A stretch of 64,000 nt of DNA from Fusarium oxysporum f. sp. lycopersici 4287 (taxonomy: Eukaryota > Ascomycota > Sordariomycetes > Hypocreales > Nectriaceae), in contig NC_030986.1 in the NCBI RefSeq assembly GCF_000149955.1, positions 5,435,624 through 5,499,623 on the forward strand. Direction: 5' to 3'. Of this stretch, positions 23,020 to 34,541 are shown one piece after another (within the stretch, counting starts at the first letter, position 1; the number at the start of each line of letters is the position of its first letter). Both the position numbers and the translations under genes were made by a program. Under the pieces are notes generated by a model. That model made no database searches, had not been told where the DNA came from, and was given only the letters and a program-made list of their open reading frames with translations.

Positions 23020-23956
23020 TATATATACTGAAGGGGGAAGGTAGTTAGTTGATGGAGGATGGTTGTGTGGTTGGAAATTACGCGGTTTAATTGGAGCGCA
23101 CGTGGAGACGCCATTGGTTGAGACAGGGCTCTGAACTGGGTCTAGTGTTGCGGAGATCATGGGATGATAGGCATGTTTAGCCAGAACTGAGGACGTATCT
23201 TGGAACGTGAGTCGAGGATAAAACCTCACGGTATCTTCTACTTATGGACTTTTCCATTGACAGTTACACCGGCCGTTGGGGTGACAGCTGTGACACCCGT
23301 TTCTGGACCGTCGGAAGCTTATCTTGAAGCGTTACTCATTGAGAACACCGACAGTCATGACTGATGGATATGATGATTCTCGGCACGAAGTTGTCATTTT
23401 AAGGATATGAATGAAATATCTATATCGCTGGTAAGGAACGTGATGAGTCTGGTTACGATACAAGTCTGCCAGTTAAGACCAGAAGACTTATCTCCACCGC
23501 CAAATAAAAATTAGACGGAAAGATTAAAGTCAGCGGGTGGGTGTCCCTCAGGCTTAAATTTAGGAGATTGGGGCGGCTATTCAGCGTTCATCTTTAGTGG
23601 TGCTGTGCCGCTGCAGGCCCCGCGATTAACTTAAGCTCTGTACCTGCGCCTGCGGCCCGACAGATCTTGGCAACAGTCGAGAAGAGAGTATGAGCCAATG
23701 TACAGCCTTCATTCGTTATGTCAATATTAAAAGAGACAATACAATACAGATGTCGACAACGCGGAAGAATGAAATCATTTGTGAAACAACACTTTCATCG
23801 TCCTCATTCGCTCAAGTGAAGGAAGCACAATTACGTCACAGCTGAGGAGATCGCCAGGGAGTAAGCCGTGAGATTCAATGCATCTCCAACAATTTATCAT
23901 CTTTCACCCATTTTTACCTGACAGAGACTCAATCACCTTTATGTTCCTCAACTAAC
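23020..23956. other. Divergent promoter region
   Basis: Shared upstream region of the phosphatase (minus) and the HET gene (plus). No gene seen. Confidence 0.5.
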
Positions 23957-26220
23957 ATGGATATACCATTTGAAGCTCGAATTCCTCGCGATCCCAAGTT
24001 CAGAGCCGAAAACAGCACCGACGCTTTCGTAGCCCTGGCGAAATGGGCAGTGGATTACTCAACAGCTGAGGGGGTCAAAGCAGGCTACAAAGCAGCCTTC
24101 CAGTCCGGTCAAGAAAGATTATCTGGCTTCTTTTCAAACCTTCAAGGATCATCTAGCAAAATGCCGGTAAGGGATTGCATTCTCGTCTTAAGATTGCGGT
24201 GAAGTTGAACCTGAGATAGGACTTACCAACAGAGATGTTGGTTCACTCGCCCCTTGAAGACACAAAGGGAATACGCCTTGTTCAGGTGGAGATCGATAAC
24301 TCTCTCCTTTCTCTGACTATGAACACTTACTCCGCATCCGAGATACCGCCTTATGTCTGCCTCTCTTACGTCTGGGTCGACTTCGGACCGATGTGGAATC
24401 GCGGTCGCGACTTTCGCGAGACTGAGCTTGAGGTTCCTCACTTCAGCCATGCCGATACAGTCGATATAGCGATTAACAACAAACGGTTTCCTATCGGAGC
24501 CAACTTGCACGCTGCCCTACTTGGCTTACACAAATACCTCAACGGCAGACCTATCTGGACTGACGCTGTGTGTATCAATCAGGAAAACCCGGATGAGAAG
24601 ACTGTTCAGGTAGCTCGCATGGATGAGATATACAGTGCAGCTGAAAAAGTCTTTATCTGGCTTGGTAGAAAGCATACGGAACGAACAGCAGCGATGAGCA
24701 TTCTTAAAGCGTGGCCAGCATTCCCAGAAGACCCAAAAAATGCCGATATCCAGTTCCATGGGAAGAAGTACACAACCGCAAAAGCATTTTTCGATGCAAC
24801 CTCGACGGGGTCAGAACTTATTTCATGGCTCAGTCTCCTCAGGATCGTCACGGAGAGTTGGTGGAGTCGAGTTTGGACTGTTCAGGAGTTCATCCTCGCA
24901 AAGGAATACGCTTTCTATTACAATGGCGAGGAAGTCCCGGCGTCAGAGTTGAAGAAGGCGATGGATTGGACGTACTTCGTTGCGAGTCACTTGTCGCCCA
25001 AGATGGTACCTCATTGGGTTACCTTTCAGCCGTCGATGTTCGATTTGAAGAGGAGTGCCGCCAAACTTCATCTTCTTGATGTGACGATGCTTGGAGCGAC
25101 TAGGATGGCTGGTGATCCGCATGACAAGGTCTGGGCATTTCTCGGTATAACTGACCCAGCAACGCTTGGCCAGACAACTCTCAAACCAGATTACAGCAAT
25201 CGAAACATGGGCGACTTCTACCTCGACATAGCGCAGCGTCTCATCGACGGTGGCGCGGGTCTTCTCGTCCTATCTTTGGTCAACCATCCTCTTCCTCGGG
25301 AGTCTTACAAATTCACATCGTCCAAGCCAATCGGCAACAGGTTACTAGACAGGTACAAGGCGAAGAAGCGATTTCCTTCAAAGAAACCTGATTGGGCACC
25401 GCTGGAAGAAGATATCTTTGACGATGCTCTCCAGCCAGACTGGTCTGGGAAGGGAGTTGGCTACCCAAGTTGGGTCCCGAAGATGGCGAGCGCCGTTGCG
25501 ACTGAGCCACTGTTCCTGAAGGAGATGAAGGCTCAAAAGGCTCGGGGTAGACCGCTGTATGATCACAGTTGGCGAGTCTTCCACGCTGCATCTAGTGTAA
25601 AGAGCGATTATTCGTTGTCCGCAAACGGAAGAACACTATCCGTGAGCGCTCATGTCTTGGACAGAATTACTAAGATTGCTCCTTTACCCAGGAAAAAAGA
25701 AGAAGAGAAGGCGTTCTACAAGAGCCTTCGGTCATGGTACTCGGGGAGGGTTCGCCTCGCCGACATAGCCTATCCACCCCAACCTTCAACAGCAGTCCCT
25801 GAGGCGCTCTGGCGAACACTTTTGACGAACATCTGGCTCACCAGTCATCCTGCTCCTGATGCTTGCAGCGACCATTTTGCAAACTATCTTGCTCGCATCT
25901 CAGACTCTGCTTCTGAGGCTAACCATGATCTTCGGTGTCAAAACAAAACTGATCCACAGGAGGGAGATATCTTTGCAATTGCGGTGGATGATGCTGGAGC
26001 TGAGCGGGTGCTTTTCGTGACGGACAAGGGATACCTGGGCTTGGGGCCGGCGAGAACGGAAGTTGGCGATGTTGTGAGCTTGATTGCTGGGACGCATATC
26101 CCGTTCGTGCTGCGCAAGGGGGCTCAGGGGTGGATCTTGGTTGGGGAGACCTATGTACATGGTGTGATATATGGCGAGCTCGCCCAGAAGGTGGACTTCA
26201 AGAAGATTGAGATAGTTTGA
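23957..26220 (+). CDS. HET domain (heterokaryon incompatibility) protein
   Basis: Two exons, 23957-24166 and 24235-26220, give 731 residues. The intron is GTAAGG to CAACAGAG; using the second AG keeps the frame. The HET domain starts near residue 115: PPYVCLSYVWVD, then NNKRFPIGANLHAALLGLH, then IWTDAVCINQENPDEKTVQV and IYSAAEKVFIWLG, the three conserved blocks of the family in order. Downstream blocks (WWSRVWTVQEF; DPHDKVWAFLGI; PDYS) are also typical of the long HET class. The N-terminal 70 residues from exon 1 are not family-specific. HET proteins trigger cell death or growth arrest after fusion of unlike hyphae, usually through unknown partners. No partner gene is obvious next to it, and the frame is intact. 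Confidence 0.93.
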
Positions 26221-26443
26221 AAGGATGCTCCGTACTGGATGATCTCTGAAGAGAAACACAGAGTCACATATCTGGGACTGATGTAGGAAAGTGTCAAGCT
26301 ATCCCGTCGAAGTTGATAGCATGAAGTCACAGCAATACGGTTAAGTACAGTGCTTTGAAAGTCAATACCCAGTGTCTTGTCCATTATGCTACCCCATATT
26401 TACACAAAACTAGTATCCAAAAATCAACATACCGGAAACTAAC

Positions 26444-27280
26444 TCACTGCCCTTGCACCTTTTGCTTTCCAGTCTTAGTCTGCTGAGGCGGCCGAGTCCT
26501 CCTAACCTGTTTATACCGCTTCTCATAGGTCGTGAGATCTTCACTATCCTCATCTCTCGGGGGCCAAGTTGTCACACGATGAGGGTCAGCAGCATCATCC
26601 ACAAACCGACGGATATACTGTCTTCCTTCACGATCCAGCGGCTCCATCTGCGCCCTCTGAAAAGCCGATATATTCCCTTGAGGATGATACATAACACCAG
26701 CAACACCATGAGACTGGCCGGTGTTCTTATCAACAGCGACAACCCCTCGGAAGGGGCCAGGGGTGTTAAGTTCGTTCTGAACAACCCGCCCTCTATCGCG
26801 AGGATCAGTGGGTCTTTCCTCTCGTCTCTTGACCTTCATGAAAGGCGCGGCTTTCTTGTTGAGGTCCATGCGGCAGTTGACAGGGACTTCATACAGAGGT
26901 GTTTCGCTGGGACGGTTTCTCTGTTCGAACCTTTGAAAGATAGTGCCGTTTGGAGCGGTACTGGTACTTTCTTGGTTCGTGTACATATGAGGGTAAGGAC
27001 CGTTGGTGCTGTCGTCGTTTGGGTCAATTGGGACTTGACGGACTTGTTCTTCTACAACTGTAGCGGGAATGCTGCCGCGAGGAGTGTAGTATTGCTGCAG
27101 ATAGGTGGTCATTATAGGAAACGGTGTTGGAGTGGATGATGTAGTGCGGGCTCAAAGACAAAGAAGGAATTGGACAGAAATGCGGTAGGCAAAAGAAGGG
27201 TTACATACCATTTTGCTCATGTCCTCATCAGTGCTACGTCTCGGCTCCTTCTTACTCCCAAGTCCAAAGAAGCGACTCAT
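26444..27280 (-). CDS. Fungal protein of unknown function
   Basis: Two exons, 27280-27209 and 27094-26444, give 240 residues. The start MSRFFGLGSKKEPRRS precedes a GTATGT donor. The acceptor CTGCAG keeps frame into QYYTPRGSIPATVVEEQ. The protein is hydrophilic, rich in Arg, Pro, Asp and Gln, with no membrane segment. RPTDPRDRGRVVQNEL and the basic C-terminus (RRTRPPQQTKTGKQK) suggest a soluble, perhaps nucleic-acid-associated protein, but no domain is recognised. It is convergent with the HET gene, 223 bp away. Confidence 0.7.
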
Positions 27281-28394
27281 GATGACAATTATACTTCAGC
27301 AACGGGGTATTGTAGAAGGGTGATAGAAAATACGAATGAGAAGCCGAAAGGGAAGGATGATGACAAGAGAATCGAAAAATAAGAGAATGCAAAGACTTCT
27401 TGGATAGAAACAAGTGGCCAATCGACCGGCGATGGCTTTGCAGAGTTGTGTGGTGAGCGAAGGTTTGAAGAGCTGCTTAGCTCTGAAGATGGAGGCCGCC
27501 TGTTTATATAACTACATACTGAAGCAATCTTAGATAGGAAAGACCTTGACGTTGTTGGCCCAAGGAAGAGACCATTATCTGGTGATTATTCGGCTTAGCG
27601 AGGCATAATTTTGGAAATGTAAAACCAACATGCATAACACCTGAGACACAGAGAGACCCAATGTCAGGACCCATGTTGATTTATCCCCTGCTAATACCCT
27701 GGAGGGTTCCTGTGAGCGCTTCTACTATGAATGTGATAGGTTTACGCGGCTGCGAACTGTTTGCGCGCTTAAACTTGACATGGAGATCATTTTCACATGT
27801 GATTTCTCAACACCTCTCGATTGCCTAGAAGAATTAAACGAGCTCAATTGCTATCGACTCAAGTCACAGATATAGAAAACCCCAGTTAAATAGACACCTA
27901 TTACGATTTAGTTGATGATTAGGCACGACAACTGCAGTGACTCTTCTCACTACAATAACTGAGGATGGGTGAATTTTGAGGATTTGCAATACTATATCAA
28001 GAATAAATTGCAACACCGCTTACCTCTTGGTTCGTTCAATCTTATGATATGATCTTATTCCCGCAAAAGTTCTTCACTATGATCTGCCAAGATACCGAAT
28101 GAGCCCTGTCATTGTTTCAGTTGAGAATTACCGCGCGTTTGCAGTGCTAGGATTGTGATTGGGCGATGGTAAGGCGCAGCAAACCCCAGCGGCTAACCAA
28201 AAGACCGCAATGAGACCTACCACTTAGCCTCACAAACTGCCTTGCGTGTTTGCCCATATTATTGAGGAAGAAATTCTTCGTTGCTATCTATTCTCTGCCA
28301 TATTATCTCATTTTTACTACCTTTGTCGCACCAGAAGGTTAATCATCTCTCAATCCGTTAGCCCCTCATTCACATTTGTTCGCGACAGCTCATC
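27281..28394. other. Intergenic, divergent promoters
   Basis: Upstream regions of the 26444-27280 gene (minus) and the 28395 gene (plus). AT-rich; no gene seen. Confidence 0.5.
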
Positions 28395-29401
28395 ATGACC
28401 GAGCAACAAGAATCCTCCGATAGCCCCAGGTGGCTCAAGTACATCGAAGAAATGATAGATGAGGAGGAAGATGAAGTTGACTCAGAAGCCATCTACTATG
28501 AAATCGTTCGCGACTTGCTCCTCTCAGAGCAGGATCTAGACAAAGCTGTCTCAGAAGCCATTCAAAGGTTTTACGACCATTACGTCGCTGGATTTTCTGA
28601 AGAGGACCTTGGCGGAAGAGAGCCCCCAGAATATGATGCTGGCGGATATCTCAACAGTATCGCGGTGATTGTGTTCGAATTAGTCGCCAAAATCCCTTTC
28701 ACAGATCCAAAGCAAGACATGCTCTCCAAATTCTTGATTGGTATTGCAAAGAACGCTGCGGATAGCTTTGATGAGAAGGTATGATACACAAAGTCTACAC
28801 CTGACCTGTATAGACTGACCGATGTGTAGAATCCTCGCTTTGTCTGTTGGAGCTGGGGAATTCAAGCAGCCGCAGTAGAGAGATGGAATGCATGTCACAG
28901 TATGCGATTGCCATACTCCACTTCCAATATGTTCATAAGCTAACACCCCACGAAGTCGATGCAGGACGCTTGGATCGAGAAGGACCAGCTGTAGATGGAG
29001 CCATAGACATATGGCTCAGCACAACGGCTCTTATCGCCAAACTATTTCAAGCAGATCTCCTTGGCGCGTACGGCCCCCTCTGGCTAACCCACGACTTCAT
29101 AAGAGCCTTTCAGACACATACCGACGGCGACTACACAAAGCATCCTGTCAGACAAGCACAGATTCTTGCTGTTGCGAACTACATTCTCCTGGCGGGTGAA
29201 GCGTTTGCACAGGATGCAAAGATATCTTCACCAGAAAGGAGATATGACTTGGATGCGGAGAATTGGAAGCTATGGGCTGCGAAACTCAAAGAGATTTCTG
29301 ATACAGTGAATGAGGACGTGAGATGGGATTTTAAGGGGAAGACTCAGAAGGCATACGAGAAGATGGTTGAGCTGTATCCTGAGGCCTTTTCATCGGATTA
29401 G
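28395..29401 (+). CDS. DUF3632-like fungal protein, exon join uncertain
   Basis: Exon 1 (28395-28778) encodes an acidic N-terminus (MTEQQESSDSPRWLKYIEEM) and ends at a GTATGA donor after DSFDEK. The best acceptor, GTGTAG at about 28829, opens NPRFVCWSWGIQAAAVERWN, which looks like the family but stops about 38 codons on. The longer frame ending at 29401 continues with YAIAILHFQYVHKLTPHEVD, LLGAYGPLWLTHDFIRAF, ANYILLAGEAF and a DAENWKLWAAKLKEI block, as in fungal DUF3632 proteins. Other acceptors (TTGGAG at about 28850, or AGAGAG) join directly to that frame. So there is either alternative splicing, a poor acceptor, or a one-base shift near 28880-28900. Soluble; function unknown. Confidence 0.6.
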
Positions 29402-29940
29402 TATATTTGGAGAAGGGCGGTCACGCCAAGCGACAGCCTAGATTTATAGATTTCTTTCATCCTTTGTTTCAAGAAATTCTCGATGATAGCTCACGCTTGG
29501 AGGCAGTTTCCACCATCTGATGCGCCCGTCTGCAGAAGAATGCCCGTTGTTGAGTTACCCCGCTTCTATGACATCTCGACATCATGAGTTCCATCACTAA
29601 GGCTGCACAAGCGGACGCCGTGAAAAAGGAGAAGAGAAACTAAAAGAAAAGGGTTTTCCTATTACGAAAATATTGAAGCCTATCGAATCTACTCTAGCGT
29701 GGCTGCGGATTTTAAACATGGTGGTTTCCGAGTACTCGGGTCCTATACGAGTTGGGACTATCCTCCATTAGTCATCGTCGACGTCACTATGGACCTTGTT
29801 TTGACTACAACATGAATGAAAGAAATGTTGATTTATCAGCTAGGTACAGGCCCTTAAATTAAAAGCCATAAATACCGCAGTGCATTCCTCTCTTGACTCT
29901 TTGCAGCAGCTGAGCTCTCACTATCAAAACGGAGGATAAA
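29402..29940. other. Intergenic
   Basis: Promoter of the SDR gene; a TAAATA element occurs about 70 bp before its start. No gene seen. Confidence 0.45.
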
Positions 29941-30904
29941 ATGGAGGCCTTGAAGGGACAAACCGCTTTTATCGTTTGTAACCATCTACCATTGGTCTGG
30001 GAGATGCTAACTATGCCAATAGACTGGAGCCTCTATGGGCATTGGCGAAGCCATTGCGTTGGCTTTGGCCGAGCATGGCGTGAACATTGCTCTGGTATCT
30101 CGAAGCAAGGTGCGGAGCGAACAAACAAAACCCTAGGCCATTCACTGATGAATGTTTTCGATGTAGGATAAGCTTGAAGCGGTGCGAGACAAGATCACAT
30201 CCAAATTCTCTGAGATCAAGGTCGGAGTCTACCCTGTCGACATTCAGAATCAACCAGACATTGAAAAGGCAGTCAAGACAGCCATATCTGAGCTTGGTCA
30301 AGTTGACATCCTTATTAATAATGTGGGTGAAAGATATCTGCTTCCCGGTGATTTCTCAGTGCTAACGATATCTCAGGCCGGGCTTGCACTTGGCGCGCCG
30401 GGACGCTTTTGGGAAATCCCCATCGATCAAGTCGCCCAGATGTCAAACACCAACATCAACGGCGTCATGTTCACTACCCACGCAGTTCTGAATCACTCAA
30501 TGTGGGAACGAAAGAAAGGAACCATCATAAACGTCTCATCCGTCACAGGTCTCGAGTGTCCACCATTTAACGGCGAAGCAGTTTATCATGCATCAAAAGC
30601 CTTCCTCGAGGGCTTCTCCAACAGTCTTCGAATGGAAACTGCCGGATCAGATATCAGGGTTTTAGTTCTTCGGCCAGGTGTTGTCCAGACGCATTTCCAC
30701 CTTCAAAGGGTACAGTATGACCAGAGTGCTATGGATGAATTTGTTGAAGGATATGAGCCTCTAGTCGCAGAGGATTTAGCGCAGTCGGTTTTATACATGT
30801 TGAGCCTACCGCCTCGGGTCTCTATTAAGGCTCTGGATTGCGTTCCTACGGCGCAGAGGGCGCTGACAAACTTTGATCGGGAGTGGAACTCACGTCGTGA
30901 ATAG
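29941..30904 (+). CDS. Short-chain dehydrogenase/reductase
   Basis: Four exons (29941-29973, 30023-30109, 30167-30322, 30377-30904) give 267 residues, normal for classical SDRs. Exon 1 is only 33 bases and its GTTTGT donor is unusual, but joining it to exon 2 restores the Rossmann nucleotide motif TGASMGIGEA. The third intron, GTGGGT to CTCAG, restores DILINNAGLALG, with the NNAG motif split between exons. Catalytic residues: Ser in INVSSVTG, Tyr and Lys in YHASK. The LALGAPGRFWEIP stretch resembles NADP-dependent 3-hydroxy acid dehydrogenases (YdfG/YMR226C type). Cytosolic; no signal peptide. Substrate not determinable. Confidence 0.92.
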
Positions 30905-31047
30905 CTGTAATGATAGAGCTTGAGCTACCAAGAAAGAAACAGGTTCGGTTTGAAAGGGTTCACTGTATGACACTACCTTCATCCTTAATGACTGATATCT
31001 CTAGTTATATAATCTACTTTCTGCATATAGTAGTGCCTCTAGTTGTG

Positions 31048-31300
31048 TCAACAAAATATTCCTTTTCCTGTCGATTTCGTCTTCTTGTTGTAGAGGTGAT
31101 ACTTCTCAAAATGGCACCTTTTGCAACAGGATCCCTCTCTGTCCATCTCCCCACCGCATCTTGTACATAGACCCTTCTCACGTCGTCTATAGTAGGCGAC
31201 CTGGTTCGAAGCAACTTTCTTCTTGTAGCAACGGCCGCACCTGTACTTGTCAGAGGGTACGCCACAGTCGGCGCATAGCTTGGTTGTCTCATCGTACAAA
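31048..31300 (-). CDS. Small Cys-rich zinc-ribbon-like protein (5' end unresolved)
   Basis: The minus-strand frame encodes LCADCGVPSDKYRCGRCYKK, then RRREKGLCTRCGG and CCKRCHFEKYH, about 80 residues to the stop at 31048. Repeated CxxC pairs with basic spacing suggest two zinc-binding ribbons. No ATG is in frame: upstream the frame closes at TAA and the first codon with start potential is TTG. The true start probably lies in an upstream exon not identified, or the gene is broken. It resembles the small Cys-rich protein at 34004-34541 in composition (CxxC pairs, Arg-rich spacers). Confidence 0.5.
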
Positions 31301-31723
31301 GAACCTTGTTATTTGTCTGTAATTGTTCATTTGTTGTGTTTCTTTTCAACAAAGGCCGCCACTCTAGATGCTTTCCACACTAAGTCATCATCAAAGATCA
31401 CTCTCATGTTTCCAACAGAGCGATCCAATCCCCCTGCCTGATGCGGGAATCATGCAAAGAGAATAGCCTGTCTGCAGGATAAAGTCTCATCCTGTGACAG
31501 GGCATGATATTTTGAGTACGTAAGACTACACCGTAATGGAAACAGCTAAGCCTTGTTAAGTTAGGCTTTTGGTCTGTCAGATTAAGGGGACATTCAACCT
31601 ACATGGGTTCTCGCTTTCAGCTTAAAGCGACGCTTGGATCACGACGACATGCCACCAATCCCTTTCTACTCCTACACACCAACATTTAGATCCCTATATA
31701 CAATTATCCTCCTCAAATCCAAA
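31301..31723. other. Intergenic
   Basis: Upstream of the 31724 gene. A TATATA element occurs at about 31695, roughly 30 bp before its start codon. Possible missing first exon of the Cys-rich gene. Confidence 0.4.
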
Positions 31724-32344
31724 ATGGCCCCTTCCTGGCTTGAAAAGTTCATTGTTCGTGGGGACGCAACTCCTGACCCCCGACGCAGCGCAGAAAAGCC
31801 CGCGCTGGAGATGCACTACACCGCTCTTATCGGACACCGCCGAATCTTGGGTGTCAATGGCGACAAAACACCTCGTTACGAAGTCGAACGACGAGCTGTT
31901 CTGGAAATCTGGGGAGATAAATGCTACGTCAAGTCTCTGCGTCAGAATGCGGAGGTCGCTATGATCGACTTTCACAGCATCCCTCCCAAGACGGAGGTCA
32001 CCTTCTCACAGCAGAGTCGCACCATCACTATGAAGGGGGCTGATGGAAAGTACACTGCGGGTGGCGGTCTTGGCGAGTTACACTGGAAGCCAACGGGAAT
32101 GGTTGCTTACGGCAAAGCTTCATGGGAGTTGAGGGACAAGACGAGTCTTGTGATGTCAGTGACGATTGATGATCAACAGATCAATGGAATGATTTGTCTC
32201 TGGAAGGATGGCCTCACTCAAGAAGTGGAAGAGGAGCTGATCATGGTCGGAACCTCCAAGATTGAGGAGTATCGGAGGTTGATGAGGAACTCAAAGGTAG
32301 CTGCAGTGGGTGCCGTCTCAAATGCGTTTTGGCTAGCAGTCTAA
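31724..32344 (+). CDS. Fungal protein of unknown function
   Basis: Single exon, 206 residues from MAPSWLEKFIVRGD. That Met was chosen because AAAATGGCC is a good start context and the TATATA lies about 30 bp before it. An upstream in-frame Met at 31649 would overlap the likely promoter. The middle is beta-rich, with alternating charged and hydrophobic strands: MHYTALIGHRRILGV, AVLEIWGDKCYVKSL. The region GGGLGELHWKP is Gly-rich, and the C-terminus is a helix (TSKIEEYRRLMRNSKVAAVG). No signal peptide or membrane segment. No family recognised. Confidence 0.72.
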   Translation: MAPSWLEKFIVRGDATPDPRRSAEKPALEMHYTALIGHRRILGVNGDKTPRYEVERRAVLEIWGDKCYVKSLRQNAEVAMIDFHSIPPKTEVTFSQQSRTITMKGADGKYTAGGGLGELHWKPTGMVAYGKASWELRDKTSLVMSVTIDDQQINGMICLWKDGLTQEVEEELIMVGTSKIEEYRRLMRNSKVAAVGAVSNAFWLAV

Positions 32345-33131
32345 AAGCACTCGCCAAAAGGACCGGCTTTGAGAGTTTGATTATAATAGAACTTTGGTCC
32401 AGCTTGGCGTGGGGCTGTGGCTGTAACAGATCCAAGCAACCTAGGACTCTCTCTAAGAATAGATCTTTGCGTTTTCGTGCAGGACTTGCATGTCCAAAGT
32501 GGAAGTATCAAAACGTATTTGTCACATGACTAAGGTGCGCGATGCAAGCATCAGCTATCAGGTCTATCAACTCAAAATAACACTCTTATAAACACAGTTC
32601 AGGCAGCATACCAACTGCCCACATAATTGCCCAAGATAAGCTTAAATTTGCCACATAAGACTATGAGAGCATAGCTGACGGCAGTTGTGGTGTGAAAGTG
32701 ACTCCAACTAATTTCTCCGCGCTTTCCGACGGAGGCACGTCACTATTAATAGTTGACGGCAGAAATGTAAAACAACTGGCTCCGAATTGACTCACAGCGC
32801 TTTTACACGGAGATGTGTGGCTATGAAAACCCTGAATTGATTTATTGCACATGGAAAGCCCTAGCCCGTTTCTCGCCGTCGGGGGACGGAATCTGGTAAC
32901 TATTCATAGGTTTTGGTGAGATACCGACATGGTTTGATGAGATATTGCTTCTGAATAAGGTCAAAATATTAACAGAATTACTTTCAAAGGATTATCCTGA
33001 CGGAAGCATAAATAGTCGAGGGACTGCCCGGTTAGTTGAGAGAAACTCATCATCACAAAGAATCAACAATCAAAGCATCTCATCAAGAATAAGAATCAAG
33101 TCCATAATCTCAGCAGCCCAGCACAATCAAA
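32345..33131. other. Intergenic with short repeats
   Basis: No gene. 32536-32590 matches 34716-34770 (see repeat). Between 32670 and 32830 two related stretches beginning GACGGCAG and containing a CTCC(A/G)A(A/C)T...CGCTTT core occur in tandem, perhaps a small decayed element. A TAAATAG element lies upstream of the secreted-protein gene. Confidence 0.4.
32536..32590. repeat. Dispersed short repeat, copy 1
   Basis: About 50 bp sharing the core AAGCATCAGCT and CAACTCAA with 34716-34770. Most differences are transitions. Confidence 0.55.
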
Positions 33132-33512
33132 ATGCATCTCTCCTCTCTCATCCCCATCATCACCCTCAGCCTCGGTGCTGCCAACGCCATGGCCATTGAA
33201 GAGGAAGGCACCCTCGAAGCACGCACTGATCAGTGCAACCCCGGCATTAATCTCATCAAGCTCAAGATCAAGCCCGGCAAGTACTTCACTGGCGTTGGAA
33301 AACCAGGCAAATGCTACAATCTGCCCGCAAACATCAAGTACTTTGATGTCTACTCTGACGACACCAAGTCCCTTGTCAGCTGCTTCGACTGCAAGGTGTA
33401 CACTGAGGCCAACTGCAAGGGAAGTTACGTCAGTATTGAGGGGGCGGACAACTTTGCTTTCAAGACTACGAAGAAGCCTCACTACAAGAGCTGGAGGTGC
33501 GGTCCTCCTTAG
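33132..33512 (+). CDS. Small secreted cysteine-rich protein
   Basis: Single exon, 126 residues. Residues 1-19 (MHLSSLIPIITLSLGAANA) form a signal peptide with hydrophobic core and Ala-x-Ala end. The mature part has six cysteines at about 35, 61, 84, 87, 95 and 123, enough for three disulfides, and is Lys/Tyr/Gly-rich with a beta-like look (YFTGVGKPGKCYNLP). The layout resembles small gamma-crystallin-like or effector-type secreted proteins, but no family is recognised. The start sits about 130 bp after an AATAAATAG element. The frame is intact and isolated between gene-poor stretches, common for effector candidates. Confidence 0.85.
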   Translation: MHLSSLIPIITLSLGAANAMAIEEEGTLEARTDQCNPGINLIKLKIKPGKYFTGVGKPGKCYNLPANIKYFDVYSDDTKSLVSCFDCKVYTEANCKGSYVSIEGADNFAFKTTKKPHYKSWRCGPP

Positions 33513-34003
33513 GGGAGACGGAGTGATTGGCACATGATGGATGGTTCTGTGGGGAAGGGGTCTTAGGGGATGAGGATACTGGTACCAGGACGTTCATTTA
33601 GTTTGACACCTCGGAGTTAGCTATGTCATACAACGATTTGGGGAGCGTAAGCAGATTTAGGTCAAGAACGGGGGATATATCGTGATGTAAACATTCTCTT
33701 ACAGTATAGGCATATGTCTTATTCACTACCTCACTCTTTCACATTAGTTTGGGAATCTTTTATTCTCATCAGTTATTAATACGTTGGAAGCTCAGATAGC
33801 TAACTCGTCAGGTCTTGCAACACCGTGATGAACTTCATATGGGCAGGTCAAAGACCTTGCTAATGGCTCTTCTGAGGAATGGTTGTATATTGAGTGGCTT
33901 CTAAAGGCTAATGAATCCTTCCTCGTATTCGTCGGCTCTTCGGATGCCACTGATTTGAGGCCACACGAAGCAAATGCGCATTCCCCCGATGTTGACATGT
34001 CGC
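33513..34003. other. Intergenic
   Basis: 3' sides of two convergent small genes. Nothing recognised. Confidence 0.5.
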
Positions 34004-34541
34004 CTAATTCTCTGAAGTATCATTGCTCTCTTTTCTTCTCCGATGTCTCTCCCTTTGCTTTGCAGACCTTGCAGTATTTGACTCCCTGCATGTGGCACAG
34101 AATGTCCCACCAGCGCCCTGCATGCGACAACTCTGACACCGCCCTTCTCCCTTAAGCCGTTCTCTAATTTTCCTGCTTGATTGGTTAGTTGAAGCTGGAT
34201 TTCATTCGGATTTGAAGGTTCCTCTTTGCTGACTTGGTTAATTCATTCGACCTTTTCAGGTGTTCCTCACACGACTTCAGACCACGAGCCGCTGGTCTCC
34301 TGCAGCCTGAAATACGACATTCTGGGACTCCCTGGTCACTTCCAGTATTCTGTGCCTCCGAACTCTCTGCTTGTGATGGTTCAGGATCAGGTACATTTTC
34401 GACAGGCTCCTCGGCTGCGACGTTGGGGTCGGGGTCTGTCGAGGTTTCCGTGTCGTTATTTCTCTGTAAACTTTTGATGTACTCCTTGGATACCTCATTG
34501 GGGTCCGGGTCTCCCGGGTTTTCCAAATCGCTGATATTCAT
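34004..34541 (-). CDS. Small acidic/basic Cys-rich protein
   Basis: Two exons, 34541-34252 and 34172-34004, joined by a 79-nt intron (GTCGAA to CAAGCAG with CTAAC nearby) that keeps frame; about 152 residues. The N-terminal half is acidic and disordered (many Asp, Glu, Pro, Ser). Then comes a zinc-like block (CRISGCRRPAARGLKSC plus EEHLK) and, after the intron, CQSCRMQGAGGTFCATC, i.e. CxxC...CxxC. The C-terminus is strongly basic (KQRERHRRRKES). Unspliced, the frame ends at 34185 and the second Cys block is lost, so the spliced form is preferred. A nuclear or nucleic-acid-binding role is inference only. Confidence 0.62.

Noticed and set aside
26453..27139. 228-codon plus-strand frame opposite the 26444-27280 gene
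   Set aside because: The minus-strand model has a proper intron and start; the plus frame is hydrophobic-looking antisense.
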